Origin: Megascapheus bottae
Lineage: Eukaryota > Chordata > Mammalia > Rodentia > Geomyidae
Assembly: GCA_024803745.1 (NCBI GenBank)
Contig: JANJXV010000016.1
Location: 45,094,263-45,158,262, forward strand
Reading direction: 5' to 3'
Length of the DNA stretch: 64,000 nucleotides
Part shown: positions 33,908 through 44,330 of the stretch, piece after piece
Layout of the letters: each line of letters opens with the position of its first letter
Numbering within the stretch: position 1 is the stretch's first letter
The notes under the pieces: generated by a model
Database searches by the model: none
What the model saw: only the letters and a program-made list of their open reading frames with translations
Told to the model about the DNA's origin: nothing
Program-made: the position numbers and the translations under genes

Positions 33908-34570
33908 TTGTCTTTTGTTGTTAGATTTTGCTTCTGGGGAGATAAAAATTAGAACATTAGTAATGGAATTCAAAAAACAAATAAGAAAGATATACCAGTG
34001 GCTCTGAACTCCTGTAAAAGTCACCCCCTTGATATCCTGATGTTTTTATTCCTGTCCTCATTAATGCATACATTTATATAATTGAGAAAAGTACATATAT
34101 ATGTATATGCATGATAGGAATATGTATGTGGATACATATGCATGTGTACATATATATATATGTGTGTGTGTCTTATTTTAAGAGCTGCACACATATGGTT
34201 TTTGGGGCATTGTTTTGTGTTGGCATTATTATTAGAAATTTTAAAAATATCTGAATGGTTTCAGGTGCACTGAACATCATTTTCCCCTGGGTCTATTTCT
34301 TTTCAAAGTTAATATTACCCTTGCAAGAGCTCATGAGCTTTTGGAGTTTCCTCAGAATAATCGAGGTAAACACTAGAAAGTACATTTGTAGTAGAATAAT
34401 CATTTGCAATAATCTTTCGACCAAAAAATGACTAAAATTTTATAAACCAGACAACATTTGATTTTAGGATCTCCTAGCACTCAGTTAAAAAAAATACAGC
34501 ACTTTGACAAGTATTCCTGCTTCTGTGATTCCTGAAACCTGGTGAGCATGCTAAAACTCTTTGCCATCGA
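33908..34570. other. AT-rich intergenic sequence
   Basis: AT-rich unique DNA with a TA/CATATG-rich low-complexity patch near 34090-34172. No gene recognised. Confidence 0.5.
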
Positions 34571-35447
34571 GCAGATGACCTATGCCTCCTCGGGTCCAGG
34601 TCTCACTGCATGTCTGCGTGTCTGTCCATCTGCGCACCGCTCTCCTCGGGCCACTGGGAAAGGACAGCCACAGGAGAGGCATGAGACGGGGTGAGTCCCA
34701 GTCCTCCTAGACCCTCCTGGCACACACACAACACATGTGTGCACATTTGCACATGCCACACTAGTGCACGCACACACACACACACACACGCAGGCAAGCA
34801 CTCACAACACATGCATGAAGCCTGTGTGCACACGCACACTGGAAGTCACACTAAGCTGGAAAAGGCAGCGTCTTCAGGGACCCCCCCAGAGACTCCGCCC
34901 TTCCCACACGCACACTCGTCACATGCCTGCATGCCTACGCAGATGCTTGTACACACACACATGCACACACACACACGTGCGCACACCTGGTCGTCACTTT
35001 CAAGCAGAGGAGCCCCACCTCAGGCCTCCTGAGGAGCAGACAGGGGTCCCACCACGAGCCGCAGACGAGCCAGCCCCACGCGCTGAGATTCCCGTTGGCA
35101 CACCTCGGTGCCGGCAGCTAGCGCTTCCATCACGTGCGTGGACACAAATAACGTGTGTCTGCCTGCCTGTGCCTGCGTGCACACCCCACACCCTGGCAGG
35201 CGCCTCGGCGGCTGCCTTGTGAATTCCAGGACCCCTGTCTCGCTGTGCCCGCAGGCCCTGGCTTCCCCCGCCCACCGTGCCCTTCTGCTTCAAACACCCC
35301 CCACACCCCGTGCTCCCCACCCCATCTGCCTTGCCCAAACCCTGCTCCGGCTCCTCAGCCAGCTCCCTCCTCCAGACCCTGACAGCTGAGCCTCATGGAG
35401 GTGGTGGCAGGGGTTTCGTGATACAGAGCTGGGGCCCTCCAGGCCCC
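34571..35447. other. Intergenic sequence with CA-rich patches
   Basis: CA-rich low complexity occurs near 34720-34800 and 34948-34985, with unique GC-rich DNA around it. Frames translating CA repeats are artefacts. Confidence 0.55.
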
Positions 35448-35590
35448 GTGACCTTGAAGGTCCTTATTCCCCTCAGTCTCAGTTATCTCATTTGTACAAT
35501 GGGCACAGTGGGATATTAACATTTATTGTTTTCTCAGCACTCTGAGAGGAGACCATAAATTCATGCTGGCACCGCACAGTAAAGAGCTTC
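35448..35590 (+). mobile_element. MIR: MIR SINE
   Basis: GTGACCTTGAAGGTCCTTAT, then CAGTCTCAGTTATCTCATTT and GTACAATGGGCACAGTGG, follow the MIR consensus order 'GTGACCTTGGGCAAGT', 'CTCAGTTTCCTCATCTGTAAAATGGG'. The match then decays. This ancient element is shared across mammals, so it may help place the locus by synteny. Confidence 0.78.
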
Positions 35591-35644
35591 AGGAAGGCCA
35601 AGCTGAGCAGAGCAAGACTGGGGAGGAGGAAGTGGGGGGGCTGC

Positions 35645-35885
35645 CAAGGCAGGGCCGCTCAGTGCCCCCCACCCTCCTGCCCCCCATACCTGACAAGGCA
35701 GGGCCGCTCAGTGCCCCCCGCCCTCCTGCCCCCCATACCTGATGAGGCAGCCCCTCGCTGAGCCCCCCGCCCTCCTGCCCCCCATACCTGACAAGGCAGG
35801 GCTGCTCAGTGCCCCCCGCCCTCCTGCCCCCGTGCCTGACGAGGCAGCCCCTCCCTGAGCCCCCCGCCCTCCTGCCCCCCCGTAT
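35645..35885. repeat. C-rich minisatellite, about 50-bp unit, 5 copies
   Basis: Units contain CCCCCCGCCCTCCTGCCCCC and CATACCTGACAAGGCAGGGC, and two subtypes differ at GGCAGGGCCGCTCAGTG versus GGCAGCCCCTCGCTGAG. The subtypes intermix along the array. Confidence 0.93.
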
Positions 35886-36187
35886 CTGGGGCACATGCAT
35901 AGGGCATATGTGTGCGTGTGCATATTTTCATTTCACACCAAAAGCATAGACATGATAAAAGTGAGACTGTCAAGACAGGAGAATAGGAAGGCAGGAAGGT
36001 TGTGCTGACGCCTGCTGTTCACACCTGTCCACCTCAGAGAACACAGACTGGAAATGTTAGTGATCCCTTCCAGTGGACTTCCCACGGGCCAGGAAACACA
36101 TCCGAGTGGATTGTACGCATTGCGATGCACCGAGGCCACAGCGCCGAAATACTTATGCTGACAAGAGGCTGAGATGGCAGATGTGGG
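35886..36187. other. Intergenic sequence, no gene seen
   Basis: Short unique stretch between a minisatellite and a compound microsatellite. Confidence 0.5.
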
Positions 36188-36265
<78 letters not shown>

Positions 36266-36266
36266 C

Positions 36267-36297
<31 letters not shown>

Positions 36298-36307
36298 GAC
36301 AGAGAGG
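36188..36307. repeat. Compound microsatellite (GT)n(GA)n(GACAGA)n
   Basis: A GT run (about 36188-36209) passes directly into GA dinucleotides, then into GACAGA hexamers and back to GA. Purines dominate the plus strand after the GT part. Confidence 0.96.
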
Positions 36308-36439
36308 GAAAGGACATGATAATGCACGCAGTACACACAAGTCAGTGGGCACCCACACAAGCCACGCTGTACCAGCAAGAGTACCTGTGTGGTTACAGGA
36401 AGATGGAGTTTGAGGCTCAGCAGCCGGGCAGCCCCAAGT
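36308..36439. other. Unique spacer
   Basis: Unique sequence between two purine-rich repeats; nothing recognised. Confidence 0.5.
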
Positions 36440-37170
36440 GCTGAGGAGTGAGGAGGCCGGGTGAGGAGATGGAGGGGTGAGGAGATGGAGTAAGAAGACA
36501 GGGAGTGAGGAGGCCGGGTGAGGAGATGGAGGGGTGAGGAGATGGAGTAAGAAGACAGGGAGTGAGGAGGCCGGGTGAGGAGACGGAGGGGTGAGGAGAT
36601 GGAGTAAGAAGACAGGGAGTGAGGAGGCCGGGTGAGGAGACGGAGGGGTGAGGAGATGGAGTAAGAAGACAGGGAGTGAGGAGACCGGGTGAGGAGACGG
36701 AGGGGTGAGGAGATGGAGTAAGAAGACAGGGAGTGAGGAGACCGGGTGAGGAGGTGGAGGGGTGAGGAGATGGAGTAAGAAGACAGGGAGTGAGGAGGCC
36801 GGGTGAGGAGGTGGAGGGGTGAGGAGATGGAGTAAGAAGACAGGGAGTGAGGAGGCCGGGTGAGGAGGTGGAGGGGTGAGGAGATGGAGTAAGAAGAGAG
36901 GGAGTGAGGAGGCCGGGTGAGGAGGTGGAGGGGTGAGGAGATGGAGTAAGAAGACAGGAAGTGAGGAGGCTGGGTGAGGAGGTGGAGGGGTGAGGAGATG
37001 GAGTAAGAAGACAGGGAGTGAGGAGGCCGGGTGAGGAGACGGAGGGGTGAGGAGATGGAGTAAGAAGACAGGGAGTGAGGAGGCCGGGTGAGGAGGTGGA
37101 GGGGTGAGGAGATGGAGTAAGAAGACAGGGAGTGAGGAGGCCGGGTGAGGGGACGGAGGAGTGAGGAGAT
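36440..37170. repeat. Purine-rich minisatellite, 57-bp unit, about 13 copies
   Basis: The unit includes GGAGTGAGGAGGCCGGGTGA, GGAGGTGGAGGGGTGAGG and AGATGGAGTAAGAAGACAG. Variants GGAGACGGAG, GGAGATGGAG and GGAGGTGGAG are grouped along the array. Because 57 is a multiple of three, all three minus-strand frames stay open (280-437 codons), encoding Ser/Pro/Leu-rich 19-residue repeats that I consider artefacts. Confidence 0.97.
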
Positions 37171-37849
37171 GGGAGCTGTATCCCCACTTGTGCAGACAGG
37201 GTGGTGACGGCCCCAGGGCCCCGCGCGCCGAGCCAGGGCTGGACAAGCTCCATCTCCAAGGCTGTGCTCAGGAGAGATCAATGAACAGGAACTCATTAGA
37301 TCGAGGCCCAACGTAGCACGGGAAGTGGAGCCACGAGGCGGATGAGGCTGAATTATATATTGTTTTTAGTGTTGTTTCATTTCACAAAACTGCAAAAGTC
37401 TGGGCAACATTTTGTCAGTAAAAAACAATAAAGAATATGAAAAGCCCATCTTCACAGTGCATGGGGCATCGCAAAACAACCTGCAGCGATTAGTGGATAC
37501 ATCAAAACTGACAAGGAAAACTCTGGCCGTGGATTGGACCATATCTCACACAGACAGCCCGCCCGGCACCACAGCCCCTCTGTGGGAGCTTCCGAGCTTA
37601 ACGGAACTGGTGGTCTTTACATGATTGAATAAACTGGTGACATTGCAAAACCAGTCATTCAGTTTTTAGTAGTGGAAGGATTCTTGGCTTTCCCCGAGCT
37701 GGAAGAAGCATGTGCAGAGAAGAGACTTTGATGTGTTCACCTACCTTTCACACTGCAGTACAGCACAACAATGCATCATTCGTGCATTTGCTAATCTCTG
37801 TCTCTGACATCCATGCTAAGGTCATGAAAAAGAATGATTTTCTCTTTCT
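37171..37849. other. Intergenic sequence, no gene seen
   Basis: Unique, AT-rich from about 37340. A 70-codon plus frame (37412-37624) reads smoothly but has no recognised family. Confidence 0.5.
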
Positions 37850-37990
37850 TTTTTGTTGTAATTAATAAAAGGGTTACATGATATTTGCCAGATAGAAGAT
37901 GCATTAATTCACATGCATTGATACCCTTTCACATGTCTTGGTCCCCATTACCCTCCCCCCACCCTATTTTCTCTTTCAAAAATGACTCCT
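37850..37990 (-). mobile_element. Possible L1 3'UTR/tail fragment
   Basis: Read on the minus strand, a G-rich stretch (complement of TACCCTCCCCCCACCC) is followed by AT-rich DNA and ends in an A-rich tail (complement of TTTCTTTTTTGTTG). That layout resembles rodent L1 3'UTRs. No specific homology can be claimed. Confidence 0.25.
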
Positions 37991-39024
37991 GTGTCTCCTG
38001 GTCCACTTCAGCTCTACCTACATCCTGGTGTCATTTCAGCGTTTTGGTGTCACCTTTCTAATATCACTTCAAGAACGATGGCCAAATTAGGCCACGAATA
38101 ATTAAGAACGTTGGGATGTTCTTTCCGTTTGCTGCCTGAAACAGGAGACAAACAAATGTAGCAGAAGCCAAACAGGGGTCAGACGTTTAGCCGCAGATGA
38201 GGAGCCCCTGGTGCTGTGATTCCCATCGGCACACCTAGCCCTGCCAGCTAGCTCCTCGAGTGTATTATACCGCTGCACATCTGCTTCTGGGGTTCTGAGA
38301 GACTGTATTTAAAATATAAAGGTTTGGTATTAAGGGAAATAATTAACATGCTTCCTGGCACTTGCCCGTGGGGACAAAGTCTCTTAATATCTCATATGCT
38401 CACGAATGATTCCTAGACTAACTCAGAACAAGCAGAATGATGCTCACCTCACACAAAAAGCAAAAGAAAGGAAAGAAAAATTTAAAAGGACCCCCAGCAG
38501 GGTGACTGTGCGGGTGTGAGGGGAGGCGGGAGGCCGGCACCACACAGAGACCCACCGAGCTCAAGGTCATTGAAGGTCGACTCCACAGTCTGCACTCACA
38601 CTGATAATTACTTGGGTATTTTTTCCTCCTCTTGAAAACTGCATGCTGTCTCCTTAATAAGATACTGTGGATGCTCAACTAAGTCTAAGGGCTGCAAAGC
38701 TTTGGGGTTTGAAACATGAAGCCAGATATATCTGAGGTGCTTTCAAATGGGGCTGGTCATGGCTCTAAAATTTATTGTCATGTTCTCACAGTGCTGTGCG
38801 TTGCTGAATTCATTGGGGGGGGTACGGGGTTTCTAGGCTTCCCAGGTGTCGTTCTGATGAGAACTACACCCCCGCGGGACTTCAAACCACACTAGAAACG
38901 GAGACGATCGGGGACGAGGCCTGGTAGTTTATTTATTTACTTTCTTATTTCCATTTACTATCAAATAGACTCCTTTCTTTCACATTTTTGGGGGGAAAGC
39001 ACAGTACAGCGACAAAAATTTATT
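37991..39024. other. Intergenic sequence, no gene seen
   Basis: Unique AT-rich to mixed sequence. No gene, SINE or tandem repeat recognised. Confidence 0.5.
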
Positions 39025-39510
39025 TCAGGAAGCAGCAATCGCGATTCCCCGGCAGAAAGTACTTGGGGATGTCAGCAATGAGAATCCCCCTCCGTCTTGC
39101 ACACACCGCCTGAACCTCTCATTTCTAGCCGTGTGCCCCGGGAGTCTGCTTCCTCTCCATTCCGTAGCACGCTGGTACAGTCGGCTCCATTGTGAGGGCG
39201 CTCGCTCAGGTATTTCCATTGCAATTAGCCCCGTTTTCTGTGTGCCAGGGAGCGAAAGTGACAGGGAGCTAAAATCCTGCAGGAACGCGGCTGGGCGGCG
39301 GGAGTGATTGAGTGATCTCATTTCAGGCTTTTTGTTAGACAACAGCCAGCGCTCTATGAAGATTGATACAGAAATGCCGGGCTCGGCTGGCTGCATCATC
39401 AAATGGATTGATATGATACTCGGGCCGTGGATGAAGACAAAGTAACTGTTATCATACTCAGTACAGGGGCTTGTCAGGGGCGGGAAGTCACCCGTGTCCC
39501 TGATCATGAG
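39025..39510. promoter_or_regulatory. Candidate conserved noncoding block
   Basis: Nearly 500 bp of complex balanced-composition DNA free of repeats, with CCATTGCAATTAGCC near 39218-39232, GAGTGATTGAGTGATCTC near 39301-39318 and ATCAAATGGATTGATATG near 39398-39415 (CUT/PBX/homeodomain-like cores). A 160-codon minus frame spans it but has no known domain. Inference from texture only. Confidence 0.3.
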
Positions 39511-39655
39511 AGCGTTTCAGGACTGTCATGCGAATTTAGTAGCGCAAGATGTCAGGCACAGGAGGCTGGGACCCGGACTCCATGGGTGAGGAAGGAGAAG
39601 GGCGCTGGTCCAGCCAGCCAGGGAACCCTAACAAGGGGCCCTAACAGGGCACTGC

Positions 39656-40841
39656 AGCCAGGGGACTCGGGCAAAACACAGAAACAGGCCAGGGGACTCG
39701 GGGTAAAACACAGAAACAGGCAGGGGACTCGGGTAAAACACAAAAATAGGCCAGGGGACTCGGGTAAAACACAGAAACAGGCCAGGGGACTCGGGGTAAA
39801 ACACAGAAACAGACCAGAGGACTCGGGTAAAACACAGAAACAGGCCAGGGGACTCGGGGTAAAACACAGAAACAGACCAGAGGACTCGGGTAAAATACAG
39901 AAACAGACCAGAGGACTCGGGGTAAAATACAGAAACAGACAAGGGGACTCATGTAAAATGCAGAAACAGACCAGAGGACTCAGGTAAAATACAGAAACAG
40001 ACCAGAGGACTCATGTAAAATGCAGAAACAGACCAGAGGACTCAGGTAAAATACAGAAACAGACCAGAGGACTCAGGTAAAATACAGAAACACGTCAGTG
40101 GACTCGGGGTAAAATGCAGAAACAGACCAGAGGACTCAGGTAAAATACAGAAACAGACCAGGCGACTCAGGTAAAATACAGAAACAGACCAGGGGACTCA
40201 GGTAAAACACAGAAACAGACCAGAGGACTCAGGGTAAAACACAGAAACAGACCAGGGGACTCAGGTAAAATACAGAAACAGACCAGAGGACTCGGGTAAA
40301 ACACAGAAACAGACCAGGGGACTCGGGTAAAACACAGAAAGAGGCCAGGGGACTCGGGTAAAACACAGAAACAGACCAGAGGACTCAGGTAAAATACAGA
40401 AACAGGCCAGAGGACTCAGGTAAAATACAGAAACAGGCCAGAGGACTCAGGTAAAATACAGAAACAGGCCAGGGGACTCGGGTAAAACACAGAAACAGAC
40501 CAGAGGACTCAGGTAAAATACAGAAACACGTCGGTGGACTCAGGGTAAAATATAGAAACAGGCCAGGGGACTCAGGGTAAAACACAGAAAGAGGCCAGGG
40601 GACTTGGGTAAAACACAGAAACAGACCAGAGGACTCAGGTAAAATACAGAAACAGGCCAGGGGACTCAGGTAAAACACAGAAACAGACCAGAGGACTCAG
40701 GTAAAATACAGAAACAGGCCAGGGGACTCAGGTAAAACACAAAAACAGACCAGAGGACTCAGGTAAAATACAGAAACAGACCAGAGGACTCGGGTAAAAC
40801 ACAGAAAGAGGCCAGGGGACTCGGGTAAAACTCAGAAACAG
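39656..40841. repeat. Minisatellite, 31-32-bp unit, about 38 copies
   Basis: The unit is close to GGGGACTCGGGTAAAACACA plus GAAACAGGCCA. Variable positions are GGGGACTC/GAGGACTC, CGGG/CAGG, AACACAG/AATACAG and GGCC/GACC. An extra G (CGGGGTAAAA) makes 32-bp units. Different variant combinations recur in blocks, indicating local duplication. Confidence 0.97.
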
Positions 40842-41085
40842 CCTCCGCCCCCCCCCCAAGTGAAAAGGCCGAGGAAGCCTTGCATCTTGTCTCCTAGCAA
40901 AGCTGTGTGAGGTACCACCAGCTGACCGGCCGTTTCTTCCTTCTCTGCTCCAGTTTCCTAGCCCTTTCTCTAGGGAAGAAAGCCATTCTGTGCTCAGCTA
41001 GCTCACCAGGGAGAGGGAACTGTCTTTGGCCTATCCACTGCTCTGATGCATTCTTCACACCAAGTGAGGAGGAGTAGAAGACATT
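40842..41085. other. Intergenic sequence, no gene seen
   Basis: Unique sequence after the minisatellite, beginning with a C run near 40849-40857. Confidence 0.5.
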
Positions 41086-41195
41086 CCTATGCTGTAATGA
41101 GGAAACTGAGGCTCGCCGAGCTGCTTCTTCAAAGCAACACACACTGCCGAGAGCATGACAGCACCAGCAGTGAAATCCCAATCCCTCCAGCTCTC
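41086..41195 (-). mobile_element. MIR: MIR SINE fragment
   Basis: ATGCTGTAATGAGGAAACTGAGGCT matches the antisense MIR phrase 'ACAGATGAGGAAACTGAGGC'. TTCAAAGCAACACACACTG and CAGTGAAATCCCAATCCCTC occupy the places of 'CCAAGGTCACACAGC' and 'GCCAGGATTTGAACCC'. Strongly diverged. Confidence 0.6.
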
Positions 41196-42205
41196 CACAC
41201 CCTGCTCCGTCCCCACAGGACAGGGACTCTGTCTCCCGCTGGCTACAGTCAAGGGCTGCAGGCAGGTGGGCGCCGGCTGATGTGTGTCACCTCATGTGTC
41301 TTGGGGGCAGGATGGACCCTCACGCTGCTGTCCAGCCTCTCCACAGTGGCTGAGGACGTCCACATCCTGTCTCTGGGCTGGAGAGTCTGGGCCTGCCTGC
41401 ATGCAGAGCGCACGTCCCTCAGACCCCGCACCCTCATGGCCCGAGGCCTGGGGATGGGAGACGTTTCTCCAGAGCAGAACTGGACACGGCCCGAGGGGGT
41501 CAGCAAGAAGTGCAGGAGAAAATATGAGCTCAGCCCTGCTCTGCGTGCTTTCGTGGTGGGAATCCATTCTCTGCACAAGCCACTCTGAGGGAGGCCACGG
41601 GGTGCCGGGGAGAAGGGGTGCCAGGAAGTTTTCCCAAGCCAGGCTGAGCCTGCTGACCTCTCCGAATCTGCCCCGCCAGCATCCCTGCGCCGTGGCGCTG
41701 CTGGTTCGAGCCTTCCAAGGGCCTTGGCCTTGCCTGGTGCCCCCTTCAGAAGACACAGGAACACTCCCCGCATTCTCACCGGAGGTAGAAGAAAGGAAAG
41801 AAAGTGCTAGAAGCACGCAGGAGCAGCGTGCGGGGGGAGGCGGCGCGCCATCCATCTCCCGTTTAAGGCGTGCCAGGCCAGCCGATGGGCTATGATTTGA
41901 TGCTCAGACATGGCTCCTCCTTTCCACTGCCCGTGAGCGATGGCTGGACCAGCAAGGGGAGCAGGCGAGACTCCGCCCAGGCCCTGAGAATAAAAATGAA
42001 AAAAAAAACCCGAAAACGTGGAACTCTTCTTAAAATAATGTAGCTCCCTGGGAAAAATATACTTCATGACCCGCTTTGTGGGGAGTATTTATTTCTCTCT
42101 GTTTGGGAAAGGGGTTTATCATCCCTAGAGCCTGCCCAACACTAGAGCAAAACCTCAAAATCCATACGGAGAAACACTGCAGCTGGAATAGAAGCGCTTT
42201 CTCCC
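41196..42205. other. Intergenic sequence, no gene seen
   Basis: GC-rich unique sequence. Overlapping frames of 176-203 codons run on both strands (41249-41895) without recognised domains; their mutual overlap and lack of family argue against coding. Confidence 0.5.
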
Positions 42206-42268
42206 GGTCTCTCTCTTTCCTGAGTTTTCTTTCTCTCCTCTCTCTCTCTTTCTCTGTCTCTCTGTCTC

Positions 42269-42322
<54 letters not shown>

Positions 42323-42324
42323 AC
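42206..42324. repeat. Compound (CT)n-(GT)n microsatellite
   Basis: A CT/TTTC-rich pyrimidine tract runs to about 42268 and is followed by a pure (GT)n tract of about 50 bp. It has the mirror-type layout of the compound tract at 36188-36307. Confidence 0.95.
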
Positions 42325-42837
42325 ACACCGTATATATTAGAGGACATATACGTCTATAGGTAAGGAGGACATGGCAGCAGGTGACAGTGTTTCTCTACCA
42401 CTGACGTCTAGGGACATCAGTGGGGCTCAGTGCTTGGCGCCTGCCTCCCTCACCCATGGGGAGCTGGGACAGGGCAGATGTTAGAGTCCCACGGCAATGG
42501 CGCCATGAGCTATGTCCTACACGCTCTATCTGGACAGCGCTGTCCTCTACCCCACTTTCCAGCACATTCCTGGGATGCAGCGGCCAGAGGCCAGGAGCCT
42601 GCTGCCCGAGCTGGGGCTCAGGCTTCTCCACCCAGCCCATGCAGTCATCCTCTGTGCAGCAGCATACGTGCACCCCCACTCCCCGACCTCCATGACCCCA
42701 TCTTCCCTGCAGCAGGACATGAGCGCAGGCTTGGGAGGAGGTACAGAAGTGTGGGCCTGGGAGGAGAGAAGTCACAGGGAGAGCAGAGGCCCAGGGGACG
42801 AGACTCAGGACCCCGTCACCAAAGAGAAGCCCATGGC
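42325..42837. other. Intergenic sequence; upstream part of an open frame
   Basis: Unique GC-rich sequence. A plus-strand open frame starts at 42512 and runs into the adjacent minisatellite to 43528 (338 codons). The unique 5' part has no recognisable domain. I leave it unannotated as a gene. Confidence 0.45.
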
Positions 42838-43478
42838 CAGAGATGACCACAGCCCAGATGGAGGAGCTGGTGACCATAGAGATGACCACAGAGATGACCA
42901 CAGCCCAGATGGAGGAGCTGCTGACCACAGAGATGACCACAGCCCAGATGGAGGAGCTGGTGAACACAGAGATGACCCCAGAGATGACCACAGCCCGGAT
43001 GGAGGACTTGGTGACCACAGAGATGACCCCAGAGATGACCACAGCCTAGATGGAGGAGCTGGTGGCCATAGAGATGACCACAGCCCGGATGGAGGAGCTG
43101 CTGACCACAGAGATTACTACAGAGATGACCACAGCCCAGATGGAGGAGCTGCTGACCACAGAGATGACTACAGAGATGACCACAGCCCAGATGGAGGAGC
43201 TGGTGACCACATAGATGACTACAGAGATGACCACAGCCCGGATGGAGGAGCTGGTGACCACAGAGATGACCCCAGAGATGACCACAGCCTAGATGGAGGA
43301 CCTGGTGACCACAGAGATGACTACAGAGATGACCACAGCCCGGATGGAGGAGCTGGTGACCACAGAGATGACCCCAGAGATGACCACAGCCTAGATGGAG
43401 GACCTGCTGACCACAGAGATGACCCCAGAGATGACCACAGCCCAGATGGAGGAGCTGGTGGCCACAGGGATGACGAGG
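42838..43478. repeat. Minisatellite, 39- and 51-bp units
   Basis: The core unit combines GAGATGACCACAGCCCAGAT and GGAGGAGCTGGTGACCACA (39 bp). Longer units carry one extra 12-bp GAGATGACYMCA block. Both lengths are multiples of three, so several frames stay open: plus-strand Asp/His-rich or Thr/Met/Glu-rich, minus-strand Cys/His/Leu-rich. This is explained by the repeat without needing a gene. Confidence 0.97.
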
Positions 43479-43854
43479 TGCTGGACAGAGGAGGAAGGGT
43501 GTCACAGGGAGGGTCTGGACAAGCTTAATCCTGCCACTGAGACTCCAGGATCAGTGAGTGTCCCTGGTGACCTAAAGGGAAATGTCGGGCTCTGCGGGGT
43601 GGGGGAGGACCGGTCAGGCATGGAAGTCACACTGGCACCCGCATGGGGTCTGTTCTTCTCACAGGCTAGTCTCTCACCAGCGCGCAGTGTCGGCTAGGAG
43701 CCACTTAGGTCACTTCTGCAAAATCAAACAGAATAAATTTCTGTTCGTTCTTCTTGCTGTGAGTTGAAGTCCCTCCTCTGCCCCTCTCTCAGATCACAAC
43801 ATGCTCTTTTTTCTCTGCACTCGTACACACACGTGTGCACACACAATATTGTTT
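43479..43854. other. Intergenic sequence, no gene seen
   Basis: Unique sequence after the minisatellite; nothing recognised. Confidence 0.5.
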
Positions 43855-44330
43855 TAAAGGAGCAGTCATTAGCAACCTGAATTCCACAGGAAATGCAAAC
43901 ATGACAGCTGTCATTGTCCCCGAAGGCGGAATCAGCAGACCCACATTTGTAGATCTGCGTAACTTAACATATCAAATATTGGTGTCAAATGGAAATAAGG
44001 TCAGATAATTTTAGCGTCGGTATTATATGACATTCAAAATCATATGCTGTGTTCTGCAACACTCAAAGAAAGATAAAAATGAAAAATGAAGTTAATGGAA
44101 AGTTATTGCCTTGCTGAAGATTGCAGAATCAGGCACTTTACATTAAAATGAAATCTTTATAGAACACTACAGCTTACAGAAAATAATAATTGAAGAGAGA
44201 ATCGCCCTAATGGAATATTCTCGGTCGCGTGCTCACAAATAGTCCCCCAGCTGAATGAACACTGTATTTTTGTCACCGCGCGGGATTTATAAATAAGAGT
44301 TGGGAAGCGATGTGGGGCTGTCTCGAGGAA
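43855..44330. promoter_or_regulatory. Candidate enhancer block with ATGACAGCTGTCAT palindrome
   Basis: A perfect 14-bp palindrome at 43901-43914 combines two inverted TGACAG (MEIS/TGIF/PKNOX-type) sites around a CAGCTG E-box. An octamer-like ATGCAAAC abuts it at 43893-43900. Downstream DNA to 44330 is AT-rich and complex with TAAT cores. The motif is plain in the sequence; function is inferred. Confidence 0.38.

Noticed and set aside
35933..37311. Minus-strand frames of 437, 425 and 280 codons with a 19-residue Ser/Pro/Leu repeat
   Set aside because: The 57-bp repeat unit is a multiple of three and stop-free in all three minus frames. Upstream codons come from the (GT)n(GA)n tract.
39656..40841. 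Regular 31-bp repeats suggesting a CRISPR array
   Set aside because: Copies are contiguous with no unique spacers, units mutate gradually, and the surrounding DNA is mammalian. It is a minisatellite.
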